A stretch of 7,429 nucleotides of DNA from an uncultured Ruminococcus sp. Lineage in GTDB: Bacteria > Bacillota > Clostridia > Oscillospirales > Acutalibacteraceae. A program made the translations under genes and the position numbers. The DNA is taken from positions 1 through 7,429 of the forward strand of contig CACXGH010000162.1 of assembly GCA_902767175.1 (NCBI GenBank), read 5' to 3'. The notes below the pieces were generated by a model, which saw only the letters and a list, made by a program, of their open reading frames with translations, was not told the DNA's origin and searched no databases. The number at the start of each line of letters is the position of its first letter. Within the stretch, counting starts at the first letter, position 1. Below are positions 1-7,241 of the stretch, one piece after another.

Positions 1-296
1 GCTCAGTTCATCCTCACACAAAGTTCCAGGGTCATGTATATGTACTGACTAAGGACGAGGGCGGACGTCATACTCCTTTCTTTAACAACTATCGTCCTCA
101 GTTCTATTTCAGAACAACAGACGTTACAGGTGTTATCAGCCTTCCCGAGGGCACAGAGATGTGTATGCCCGGTGATAACGTTGATATGAACGTTGAGCTT
201 ATCACTCCTATCGCTATGGAAGAGGGACTTCGTTTCGCTATCCGTGAGGGCGGCAGAACAGTAGGTTCAGGCGTTGTTGCTAAGATCTACGAGTAA
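1..296 (+). CDS. tuf: Elongation factor Tu, C-terminal fragment (5' end outside window)
   Basis: EF-Tu is the GTPase that carries aminoacyl-tRNA to the ribosomal A site in the cytoplasm. The reading frame begins at position 3 and gives 97 residues before TAA at 294-296, which corresponds to beta-barrel domain III of a protein of about 395-400 residues. Diagnostic stretches read directly from the sequence are LTKDEGGRHTPFF, YRPQFYFRTTDVTG, MPGDNVDMNVELI and LRFAIREGGRTVGSGVVAK, all hallmark EF-Tu domain III motifs that contact tRNA and the GTPase domain. The GTP-binding domain lies upstream of the window. Codons are strongly biased (CGT, GGT, CTT, AAC), as expected for a highly expressed gene. 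In relatives tuf commonly ends the rpsL-rpsG-fusA-tuf cluster, which would fit the strong terminator just downstream, but those genes are not visible here. The open end is a window cut and not a truncation. Identity is essentially certain. Confidence 0.97.
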   Translation, partial: SVHPHTKFQGHVYVLTKDEGGRHTPFFNNYRPQFYFRTTDVTGVISLPEGTEMCMPGDNVDMNVELITPIAMEEGLRFAIREGGRTVGSGVVAKIYE

Positions 297-322
297 TTCG
301 CTTCTTTGAATTGAATTATCAG

Positions 323-360
323 CACCCCGTGTACTTTATTGTACACGGGGTGTTTATGTT
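323..360 (+). terminator. Rho-independent terminator of tuf
   Basis: A perfect 12-bp stem, CACCCCGTGTAC (323-334) pairing with GTACACGGGGTG (341-352), encloses a 6-nt loop TTTATT and is followed by TTTATGTT. It starts 26 bases after the tuf stop codon. The GC-rich stem supports intrinsic termination, although the T-tract is short and interrupted. It separates tuf from the downstream operon. Confidence 0.88.
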
Positions 361-371
361 ATACTATACTC

Positions 372-404
372 CCATTAAAAGTAGACAAGGTCTACTTTTA
401 ATGG
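372..404. repeat. Perfect 15-bp inverted repeat with 3-nt spacer
   Basis: The left arm CCATTAAAAGTAGAC (372-386) and the right arm GTCTACTTTTAATGG (390-404) are exact reverse complements separated by AAG. Neither side carries a T-run, so it is a poor intrinsic terminator, and a GC-rich terminator already sits 16 bases upstream. It lies about 250 bases before the downstream promoter, too far for a simple operator. The arrangement could be a protein-binding palindrome, a folded single-strand site, or two mobile-element ends joined back to back. The sequence does not decide between these. The inverted repeat itself is certain; its role is unknown. Confidence 0.85.
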
Positions 405-651
405 TGCGTCAGTGCGTCGCTTTTCTGATCAATGAACCGCCGAATAAATCACGCCTTATGGCTCAGCACCTGTCTTGCTTGCCCTTTTTTCGCTATCTTG
501 CACAAAAATCCCTTGACAACCGACAGACTGCCTGCAGTCTTTTTGCACAACCTGACGGAACAATTACTGACGCAATACAGGCACTGAATTTAATCAGAAA
601 GCAGTATTAGTCTGTTTTAGTTTGTTTTTTTACAAAACCGAATGAAATATG
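405..651. other. Intergenic spacer without a convincing gene
   Basis: This stretch lies between the inverted repeat and the promoter of the VWA operon. One frame stays open on the plus strand from an ATG at 401 to TAG at 608-610 (69 codons), but the ATG is inside the inverted-repeat arm, has no upstream ribosome binding site, and the peptide has no features I recognise. A small hairpin, AGACTG (525-530) with CAGTCT (535-540), is followed by five Ts and could be a weak terminator. A degraded gene or mobile-element remnant is possible. I see no tRNA, riboswitch or repeat array here. Confidence 0.4.
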
Positions 652-680
652 TTGAAAAATACTGCCGCCTTTGTTATAAT
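652..680 (+). promoter_or_regulatory. Sigma-A-type promoter with extended -10, driving the VWA operon
   Basis: The -35 box TTGAAA (652-657; consensus TTGACA) is separated by 17 bp from a perfect -10 box TATAAT (675-680). TG at 672-673 gives the extended -10 form TGnTATAAT. Transcription should start near 687, giving a leader of roughly 88 nt before the ATG at 775. The leader can form one modest hairpin (706-727: CGG and AAGAT pairing with ATCTT and CCG around loop GTATT, one bulged C). No clear operator overlaps the promoter, so housekeeping or growth-linked expression is the simplest reading. Confidence 0.82.
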
Positions 681-760
681 TTTATTATATATATTTATTC
701 CCTGACGGCAAGATGTATTATCTTCCGGATAAGGAAATGTGCAATAAAAATATAATAAAG

Positions 761-768
761 AAAGGAAG
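761..768 (+). promoter_or_regulatory. Ribosome binding site of the VWA protein gene
   Basis: AAAGGAAG contains the AGGA core of a Shine-Dalgarno site and ends 6 nt before the ATG at 775. This fixes the start, since no competing in-frame start with a comparable site lies close by. Confidence 0.85.
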
Positions 769-774
769 TATAGT

Positions 775-3700
775 ATGAATGCTTTGACGATCGTTCTGAT
801 ATTGTTCGGAGCTGCACTCGCTGCATCTGTCCTGCTTGCGGTATTCAATAAGAAAAACCGCAGAATGTGGGTGGCTTCTGCGATAGCGTTAGTACCGCTT
901 GCTGTTGTGGCTGTGCTTGTAGTCAATGTGACTTTCTCGTCCTTGCCTGCATCGGTTTCCGCTTCGGCAGAGTCGTACTCCGTAGAGACAATATCCGAAA
1001 AGGGATATCTCGACATGGCGTTCGCACTTATTGCCAGAGGTGAAACTGTCGGCGCTGAAAAGCTGCTTGATGAATACGCCTCAGAATACCCTGTCAATGA
1101 CAGGTATATGCTCGCAAGAGCCAGAATGGAGGCAGTAAGAAAGAATTACTCTCAGGCAGACGGCATATACAGCTATCTTGAAAAATACAGCTCCATTGAT
1201 AAGGAGAGGTTTATGCCTGAGCGCAATGAAACGGCGCTTCTTATGAAGGGCAGCGGTACATATGAAAAAATGACCGAGCTTATTCTCAGGGAGATACACG
1301 GCTTTTCTCTTCCCGACGAGGTAATGACGGCTGCAAGACTCTACTCGGAGACAGACGCAATGGATATGTCGGGGGTTTATAAGGATACTGCAGCGGAAGC
1401 AGCAAAGAAATATAAGGAATGTCTTGACAATTATCCTTATCTTTTTGCCTCTTCTACCATGGAGCTGAGCTACCTCAAAGCCCTTGCAATTTCAGGCAGC
1501 TATTCCGACATTGTAGACCGCAGCACAAACTACAGTGACTCACATTCATTGCTCATTCTTGCAGAGCTTTGCAGAACTGAAAAGATAAAAAGCTCTGCAC
1601 TTGGGGAAAGTGACGTTAATAAGAAGATTACCGAAAAGAATAATAGGATCTATAATTGGATAACATCTCAGGAGAGCAGCAATGACTACGGTGATAAGCA
1701 GAATATTGTCGATAATGCAAAGACAATGCTTGAACGGTCTGATATCAGTACGCCTAAGCTCTATAGAAATTGGGTAAAGGCGCAGCTCCTTGCACTTGCG
1801 GACAGCGGTGATGAGAAAGAGGCTTCTAAGCTCTATCTTGAGCTTGCGAGAATGGAATTTACCGAAAAGGGCGCTTCTGCAAATGATACATATATCCGAA
1901 AGGCTCTTGTAACGGCAGGCAACAGTGAAGATGATAATTATGCAAGCTCTGTTTCCGCAATAAATACTATCCTTGAGGATAAGAACAACACTGAAAGCCT
2001 GAAAAGCATAGACGGCTATGTCGCTCAGATGATAGAAAACATGGGCGCTGAGGAGATGAACTCAGGCTTTGGTACAGACCTGAGCTATGATGACAGGCAG
2101 TTTGCCAACAGCGTTATGGAGGAGCTTTATCCGACTCAAAGCTCAGATTATGAGAGCAATGAGGCTTCGGAAGGATTTATCGGAATAAGCAAGTCTGCAA
2201 ATAACGAGCTTAAAGTAGGTCTTGTTGATTATGAATATGATTCCGAGGACAGTTATGACGGTGACGATTCTTCTTCGGCTGCGGAAAAGAAGGCATTCAG
2301 CAGTTATGTTACCGCACAGGTAAACCAGATCACGGCTTCTATAAATATCGCTTCTGTTGATCCTTCAAAATTTGACGATGTTTCGCTTGTAGTCGCAGTT
2401 GATGAGAGCATTGCAGACGATGCAGAGAAATTCAAGTCAAATATAGATATCTATGACTGCGGAATTATGATCAAGGACTATAAAGTTGAAAAAATCGAGG
2501 ACGAGAAATTCAATATTGTCCTTGTCTGCGATAACTCGGGCAGTATGGGAATGGATAGGAAGATAACCAATCTTAAGAATGCACTTAATGTATTCGTAAA
2601 TAATCTTTCTTCCGATGTAAGAGTAGGTATAGTTACCTTTGACAGCAGCATCATCACGAAATGCTGCGCTCCTCTCGGTTCTGACACTGCAACACTCAGA
2701 AATGCTATCGCCAACATGGGCGACTATGGAGGAACGGATATCCTTCGCGGTGTAAGAGAGGCTATAAGCAAGGTGTCGGCAGGGGACGGCATGAATGTTC
2801 TGATAGTAATGTCAGACGGTGAGGACTCAATGCCAAGTGATACTTCACTTAATGAGATAAAGGCACAGTGTGCTGAAAAGGATATGGTAATATATTCAAT
2901 GGGACTTGGCAGTGATGTAGACTCCAGAGTACTGAGTGCATATTCAAATGCAGGCGGCGGAAGCTATACCTATGTTTCAGACGCTAACGCACTGCTTTCA
3001 TTCTATCAGTATCTTTACGGTATCAGCAGAAACAGATACAGGGTTACTTATAATGCAGTTGATACAATGCTTGTAAACAGAAATGCAATGGCTGTTTATA
3101 AGTCTGACTCCAAGGTTTCGGATACACAGAGATATTCAATAAACAGCGGATCTCCTGATGAGGTCGATATAGGTAAAGACGATCTCGGTGAAGATTATGA
3201 GATACCTCTGAAAGACCTTACCGTTGCAGGCTTTGATACAAGACTTATCTATAAGTCCTCGTCAGATCAGGAGATACATCTTATAGGTCAGGGACTTGTA
3301 AAGGATACTGAGCTGAGCGTAAGTATCTCAGCAGGTATGTCATATGAGCTGGAATGTGAGTATGAAAGCGATACAAGCTGGAAGGTCACTATCCCTGCGG
3401 ATACAGCCTGCGGTGAATATGATGTCATTGTCAATGTCAACGGAAGAAGATGTGTATTTACATCAGGTCTTGTTGTATCATCGAATAAGACAAATATTAT
3501 AAGATTCGGTGACTATGTATTTGAGGCAAGCAATGTACTGAGGTTTGACAACGAGGTAAGACTGACAGGCTTTGTCAGAATGAATAATTGGCTCGGTTTC
3601 TCCGGCGGTGTTACACTGAGGGGCGATATCTACTCAGGCTCAAGCATAGAAATGAATGCTAAGAATGCCTATGTAAGCTATCAGAGAAATGCGGAGGGTC

Positions 3701-4923
3701 TGAATGCCTTTGCAAAGCTGATGTCGGATACAGGAGCTATGATAAGCATACCTGAAATATCCGGGCTGACACTTTACAGAAACAGCGGTATTTCACCGGG
3801 CTCCGATGAATTCCTTGCAGATGCTGTTTATGCAAATATGGGACTTACAGTTCAGAATCTGTTTGAGCTTAATGCACCCGGAGTCAGGATCTATCCAGAC
3901 AGAATGGAGATAAACTTTAACGAGTTTACTTCTGCATTCCCGATGCAGGATAAGCTGCTTAAATCAGCCGGTCTTGATGATCTGTTCAAGTTTGATATAG
4001 GTCATGAGGAAGCACTTGTTATCACTGAAAAGGCAGTTGACTGCAAGATCGAAATAAACGCACAGTCCTCTGATGAGGATAATTACGATCCTATAAAGTT
4101 CGGCAATATGGACATATATGCTAATCTTAATGATTTTGCGCTCAAGATAGATACAAAGAGTGCTGATTATTCAATAAAGGTAGCTGTAAATATTGCAATG
4201 CTGGCAAAGGGACTTGGTCTTGAGCTTGGCTGGAAGGGCGGTAAGTTCGATACTGCAAAGATATACTGTGACTTTGATATCAATACTACGATCAGCGGAG
4301 TTCCCGTTACGTTCTCGGATTTCTCACTCGGTATAACCGATGTCGGCGATCAGGGACTTGCAGGAATGACACTTGAGGGCGGCTGTAAAATATCAATGAT
4401 GAAGGTATCGGCATATCTGCCGAGTATTGAAAAATATGTCGGAGATGTATCAATACTGAGCTTTGAAGATACAACGCTTTCATTGAGCCTCGGTCACAAA
4501 TATATCTCTCTTTCTACAAAGATGAAGCTCCTTGAGCTTGCAGAGGTAGGACAGGCTTCAATAAAGCTCGGTCTTGAACTGCCGTATACAAATACTCTCA
4601 TCGGTTATGAAGATGAAACCGTAATGGGACTTGTAGGTTCATATCAGAGAGGCTTTAAATATGAGAGCAATAACTGTACTATAGATATAAGCTCCGGCGG
4701 AGAAGCTGCCATTACTGACAGAGTTATCGGTCTTTCTGCTTCCGGAAAGGTGAAATACGAGCTTAAATGGTGGATATTCTCAGCAGGCGATGAAGCAAAC
4801 GGCAAAGCATTTATCGGTGTGTATCAGAAACACAGCGGCAACTATGTATTTGCGTTTATAGCAGGTCTGAACGGAAATGATCCTATAGTTGTTGAATGGG
4901 ATCCGAAGGCGGTGATAGCATAA
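775..4923 (+). CDS. Large membrane-anchored surface protein: TPR-like region, VWA domain, long beta-rich C-terminus
   Basis: The 1382-residue product has two membrane segments (about residues 4-24 and 32-54) joined by the basic loop KKNRR. The positive-inside rule puts the remaining ~1325 residues outside the cell. Residues ~75-475 are mostly helical, with TPR-like pairs clearest near 75-140 and 325-362. An acidic linker (485-498) leads to a beta segment (~515-580) of the kind that precedes VWA domains. The VWA domain spans ~580-752 and has a complete metal-ion-dependent adhesion site: DNSGS (586-590), Thr654 in GGTDI and Asp681 in SDGED. A strand pair starting RYRVTY follows, then an IPT/TIG-like fold (~818-903), then an unassigned beta-rich part (905-1382). 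VWA domains of this type usually bind protein or matrix partners through a divalent cation; an adhesive or assembly role is inferred. There is no lipobox, LPXTG motif or catalytic motif. It is first in an operon, overlapping the next gene by one base. The gene itself is certain, its function unknown. Confidence 0.93.
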   Translation: MNALTIVLILFGAALAASVLLAVFNKKNRRMWVASAIALVPLAVVAVLVVNVTFSSLPASVSASAESYSVETISEKGYLDMAFALIARGETVGAEKLLDEYASEYPVNDRYMLARARMEAVRKNYSQADGIYSYLEKYSSIDKERFMPERNETALLMKGSGTYEKMTELILREIHGFSLPDEVMTAARLYSETDAMDMSGVYKDTAAEAAKKYKECLDNYPYLFASSTMELSYLKALAISGSYSDIVDRSTNYSDSHSLLILAELCRTEKIKSSALGESDVNKKITEKNNRIYNWITSQESSNDYGDKQNIVDNAKTMLERSDISTPKLYRNWVKAQLLALADSGDEKEASKLYLELARMEFTEKGASANDTYIRKALVTAGNSEDDNYASSVSAINTILEDKNNTESLKSIDGYVAQMIENMGAEEMNSGFGTDLSYDDRQFANSVMEELYPTQSSDYESNEASEGFIGISKSANNELKVGLVDYEYDSEDSYDGDDSSSAAEKKAFSSYVTAQVNQITASINIASVDPSKFDDVSLVVAVDESIADDAEKFKSNIDIYDCGIMIKDYKVEKIEDEKFNIVLVCDNSGSMGMDRKITNLKNALNVFVNNLSSDVRVGIVTFDSSIITKCCAPLGSDTATLRNAIANMGDYGGTDILRGVREAISKVSAGDGMNVLIVMSDGEDSMPSDTSLNEIKAQCAEKDMVIYSMGLGSDVDSRVLSAYSNAGGGSYTYVSDANALLSFYQYLYGISRNRYRVTYNAVDTMLVNRNAMAVYKSDSKVSDTQRYSINSGSPDEVDIGKDDLGEDYEIPLKDLTVAGFDTRLIYKSSSDQEIHLIGQGLVKDTELSVSISAGMSYELECEYESDTSWKVTIPADTACGEYDVIVNVNGRRCVFTSGLVVSSNKTNIIRFGDYVFEASNVLRFDNEVRLTGFVRMNNWLGFSGGVTLRGDIYSGSSIEMNAKNAYVSYQRNAEGLNAFAKLMSDTGAMISIPEISGLTLYRNSGISPGSDEFLADAVYANMGLTVQNLFELNAPGVRIYPDRMEINFNEFTSAFPMQDKLLKSAGLDDLFKFDIGHEEALVITEKAVDCKIEINAQSSDEDNYDPIKFGNMDIYANLNDFALKIDTKSADYSIKVAVNIAMLAKGLGLELGWKGGKFDTAKIYCDFDINTTISGVPVTFSDFSLGITDVGDQGLAGMTLEGGCKISMMKVSAYLPSIEKYVGDVSILSFEDTTLSLSLGHKYISLSTKMKLLELAEVGQASIKLGLELPYTNTLIGYEDETVMGLVGSYQRGFKYESNNCTIDISSGGEAAITDRVIGLSASGKVKYELKWWIFSAGDEANGKAFIGVYQKHSGNYVFAFIAGLNGNDPIVVEWDPKAVIA
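4907..4916 (+). promoter_or_regulatory. Ribosome binding site inside gene 1 that sets the gene 2 start
   Basis: AGGCGGTGAT matches the extended Shine-Dalgarno AGGAGGTGAT at nine of ten bases and ends 6 nt before the ATG at 4923. It lies within the last codons of the upstream gene. It argues against an in-frame ATG at 4896, which would place nine unrelated residues ahead of a well-formed signal peptide. Together with the TAATG overlap it indicates translational coupling of the two proteins. Confidence 0.88.
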
Positions 4924-7241
4924 TGAAAAATATCATAAGCAGATATTCAAAACAAGCACTGTGCCGTCTTTCGGCTGTTATGCTCGTGCTTACAATTGCC
5001 ATGATGTCATTTGTGCTTACGGTAAGTGCTGTTAAAAAACAGGAATTCACTTTAGACAGCACCGAAGATATCGAAATAATAATTCTCTATGACGGAGATG
5101 CTCCTGCGCTCTCCGTCAAGAGCCCCGAAAAAACCTACAGCAAGGACGCAGACTATACAAAGGTTGATAAAAAAAGCGGTGTTACATATCTTTATATAAA
5201 GGATGCACCTTCGGGCAAATGGACAATTGATGCCAATAAGGATATTGACTTCAATGTTCTCCGCTGGTACGGTAATATCAGCGTTTCGTCATTTACCAAT
5301 ACAGCACCCAAGAATGATAAAATAACCGTAAAGGCTACGGTAAAGTCTGATGACGATGTATATTATTCATGGGAGATTTATGCTGTTGCAGACAGCAGTA
5401 TTACGGGTTCACCGCAGAAAATCAAGCTTGCAGACGGCAGCTCCGCCGCCAATAAAGAAAACTCAAGGGATATAAGCATAAAGCAGCTCCCTGACGGCGA
5501 GTGGAAGCTTACAATGGAAGCGTATGTTGACCGTGGAAACGGCATAGAATCCGACGCTTTTGCAGAAACGGCACAGACCTTCAAGGTTACAGGCCATACA
5601 ACACAGGGTGATGCTTCAAAAATCGTCACGAATGTTGATATTGCCGAGCAGATAATGTACGTTGATTGGAGTAAGGTAGAGACAAGATACGACAGTATGC
5701 TTGTTTCTGCAGTAAATAAAGACGGAGAGCTTCTGTGCTACGACAGCATTGACAAGAAAACTCAGAATACGAGCTTTCTTGCAGACAGTGATGTTACGCT
5801 GCGTCTTATGCCGATGTATAACGGTCAGTTTACCGAGATGTATACACTTAAGCTGACTTATGCGCCAAAGGTTAAAGTAAGTATTGATACTCCCGAGCTT
5901 ACAGGCGACCTCATGGTACAGATCTCATACGATGCAGGTGATGCCAATGTTCCTGCCGATATTACGCTCAACGGCAAAAATACGAGCTATAACCTCACAG
6001 GACAGGGAACAATGTCGCTTCCTCTTGAGCAGATGAGCGCAAATAATATATCTGTAACATACAGACCTTCTGCCAATGAAGAATACACTATATCAAAGAC
6101 AATAAACGTACAAAGCTTACCTGCGTATGTTGAATTCTTTGGAATAAAGGACAGACTTGTTACAGCCGAGCCGCAGATCACTATCTGCGGAAGAACGGAT
6201 CCCGGAGCAAAGCTGATGCTTGGCGAAAACGAGATAAAGGTAGAGGAGAGCGGAGATTTTGCCGCAGAAGCAAAACTTGAGCAGGGCGAGAACGTTCTTA
6301 CCTTTAACATCGAAAGTCCTATGGGAATACGCACAACAAGGACAGTTACAGTTGTAAGGACATCGAACGGCGGAACAGCTACAGCAGCAATGAATAACGC
6401 TGATATTCCGTGGTGGGTGCAGCTTGTATTCGGTGCAGCGGTCGTAATACTTTCGATAGCAGGAATATTTATTGGTATTTCAATGTCAAAGAAGAAGAAG
6501 AACGACACTACAGGAAAAGTTCTTCTTTCGTTCAGAATTTTCCTTATTATCTGCTTTACGCTGTTTATTGCAGCAGGTGCATTCTGTCTATATCAGTGTA
6601 TTAAAGTCTCATCGACAATATCAGGCAATAAGCTGATAGAAAGACTTGAGAGCAACGACTATGACGGTCTTGACACCGTTCTGTCGCTAAGAGATACATG
6701 GCTGTCAAGAATGATAACTCTTTTTGTACTTGCAGGTATATGTGCCGTAATATTTGTACTTACGATCTTTATAGGCAAGTGGCTGAAAAAGCGCAGGAAA
6801 AAGCCGAAAACACCCAAGCCACCCAAACAGAAAAAGCCCCGTGAGCCGAAAGCTTCGGCAATGCCTGCAATGCCTGTAATGCCGCAGGAAAATGCTGCTG
6901 AGAATGCATATCAGATGCCGCAGCAGCCTGTAGACCTTCAAAAGCCTGCTCAGCCCGTGCAGGATAATTCACAGGCGGCTCAGCAGTATGCACAGCAGCC
7001 GATGCAGTATCCTCAGCAGTATCCGCAGCAGCCGATGCAGTATCCTCAGCAGTATCCGCAGCAGCCGGTACAGCATCCACAGCAGTATACACAGCAGCCG
7101 ATGCAGTATCCTCAGCAGTATACACAGCAGCCGATGCAGTATCCACAGCAGTATACACAGCAGCCGGTACAGTATCCTCAGCAGTATACACAGGGAACAA
7201 CACCGCAAAACGATCAGAATAGCGGCAGTAACCAAGGCTGA
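4923..7241 (+). CDS. Secreted multi-beta-domain membrane protein with three TM helices and a QPY-repeat cytoplasmic tail
   Basis: The 772-residue product begins with a signal peptide (basic start, hydrophobic core ~17-33, likely cleavage after Val-Ser-Ala36). The ectodomain (37-~490) looks like a chain of beta-sandwiches. Residues ~40-118 contain SGVTYLYIKDAPSGKWTI, like domains that often flank VWA domains. Ig- or FN3-like segments follow at ~124-225, 228-320 and 320-405. A glucodextranase-B/Big-like domain at ~405-486 has the turn GRTDPGAKLMLG and the strand GENVLTFNI. Three membrane helices follow (497-521, 533-560, 597-618). KKKK after the first and KWLKKRRKK after the third predict an outside ectodomain, a short outer loop (561-596) and an inside tail. 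The tail is Lys/Pro-rich (619-643), then Met/Pro/Gln-rich, and holds six 11-residue tandem repeats (691-756). The start at 4923 is chosen from the ribosome binding site and signal peptide. No known family covers the whole protein. A partnership with the upstream VWA protein is inferred from coupling and complementary architecture. Confidence 0.93.
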   Translation: MKNIISRYSKQALCRLSAVMLVLTIAMMSFVLTVSAVKKQEFTLDSTEDIEIIILYDGDAPALSVKSPEKTYSKDADYTKVDKKSGVTYLYIKDAPSGKWTIDANKDIDFNVLRWYGNISVSSFTNTAPKNDKITVKATVKSDDDVYYSWEIYAVADSSITGSPQKIKLADGSSAANKENSRDISIKQLPDGEWKLTMEAYVDRGNGIESDAFAETAQTFKVTGHTTQGDASKIVTNVDIAEQIMYVDWSKVETRYDSMLVSAVNKDGELLCYDSIDKKTQNTSFLADSDVTLRLMPMYNGQFTEMYTLKLTYAPKVKVSIDTPELTGDLMVQISYDAGDANVPADITLNGKNTSYNLTGQGTMSLPLEQMSANNISVTYRPSANEEYTISKTINVQSLPAYVEFFGIKDRLVTAEPQITICGRTDPGAKLMLGENEIKVEESGDFAAEAKLEQGENVLTFNIESPMGIRTTRTVTVVRTSNGGTATAAMNNADIPWWVQLVFGAAVVILSIAGIFIGISMSKKKKNDTTGKVLLSFRIFLIICFTLFIAAGAFCLYQCIKVSSTISGNKLIERLESNDYDGLDTVLSLRDTWLSRMITLFVLAGICAVIFVLTIFIGKWLKKRRKKPKTPKPPKQKKPREPKASAMPAMPVMPQENAAENAYQMPQQPVDLQKPAQPVQDNSQAAQQYAQQPMQYPQQYPQQPMQYPQQYPQQPVQHPQQYTQQPMQYPQQYTQQPMQYPQQYTQQPVQYPQQYTQGTTPQNDQNSGSNQG
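6981..7190 (+). repeat. 33-bp in-frame tandem repeat, six full units plus a partial
   Basis: Six uninterrupted 33-bp units start at 6993, 7026, 7059, 7092, 7125 and 7158, preceded by a partial unit at 6981-6992. Each encodes QQP(M/V)Q(Y/H)PQQY(P/T). Units 1 and 2 are identical in DNA; the others differ by one or a few bases. The unit variants run Met, Met, Val, Met, Met, Val, hinting at a 99-bp higher-order duplication. Because 33 is a multiple of 3, copy-number change would keep the frame and only lengthen or shorten the cytoplasmic tail. Confidence 0.96.

Noticed and set aside
525..545. Possible intrinsic terminator (6-bp stem plus five Ts)
   Set aside because: The stem is short with a 4-nt loop and there is no convincing gene upstream to terminate; noted only within the spacer description.
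311..610. A 99-residue plus-strand reading from a TTG at 311
   Set aside because: It runs straight through the tuf terminator hairpin and the palindrome, has no ribosome binding site, and its first 30 codons are simply those structures translated.
681..774. Riboswitch or attenuator in the operon leader
   Set aside because: The roughly 88-nt leader has only one weak bulged hairpin, no terminator-like T-run after it and no recognisable aptamer motif.
630..1299. Two minus-strand open frames overlapping the start of gene 1
   Set aside because: They are antisense to the promoter, membrane segments and first helices of a clearly coding gene, and give low-complexity Ser/Ala/Thr-rich or unrecognisable peptides.
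2478..2717. Minus-strand open frame opposite the VWA domain
   Set aside because: It is antisense to the conserved MIDAS-coding region; the VWA frame explains the sequence fully.
4923..5033. Lipoprotein signal at Cys14 of gene 2
   Set aside because: The cysteine lies before the hydrophobic core in the basic N-terminal part, so it is not a lipobox; a standard signal peptidase I site after Val-Ser-Ala36 fits better.
5378..6604. Minus-strand frames at 5378-5629 and 5987-6508 and a plus-strand frame at 6410-6604 inside gene 2
   Set aside because: All overlap the beta-domain and membrane-helix coding region of gene 2 in other frames and show no independent start signals.
6981..7190. CRISPR array
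   Set aside because: Units are contiguous 33-bp repeats without spacers, in frame with a protein; it is a coding tandem repeat.
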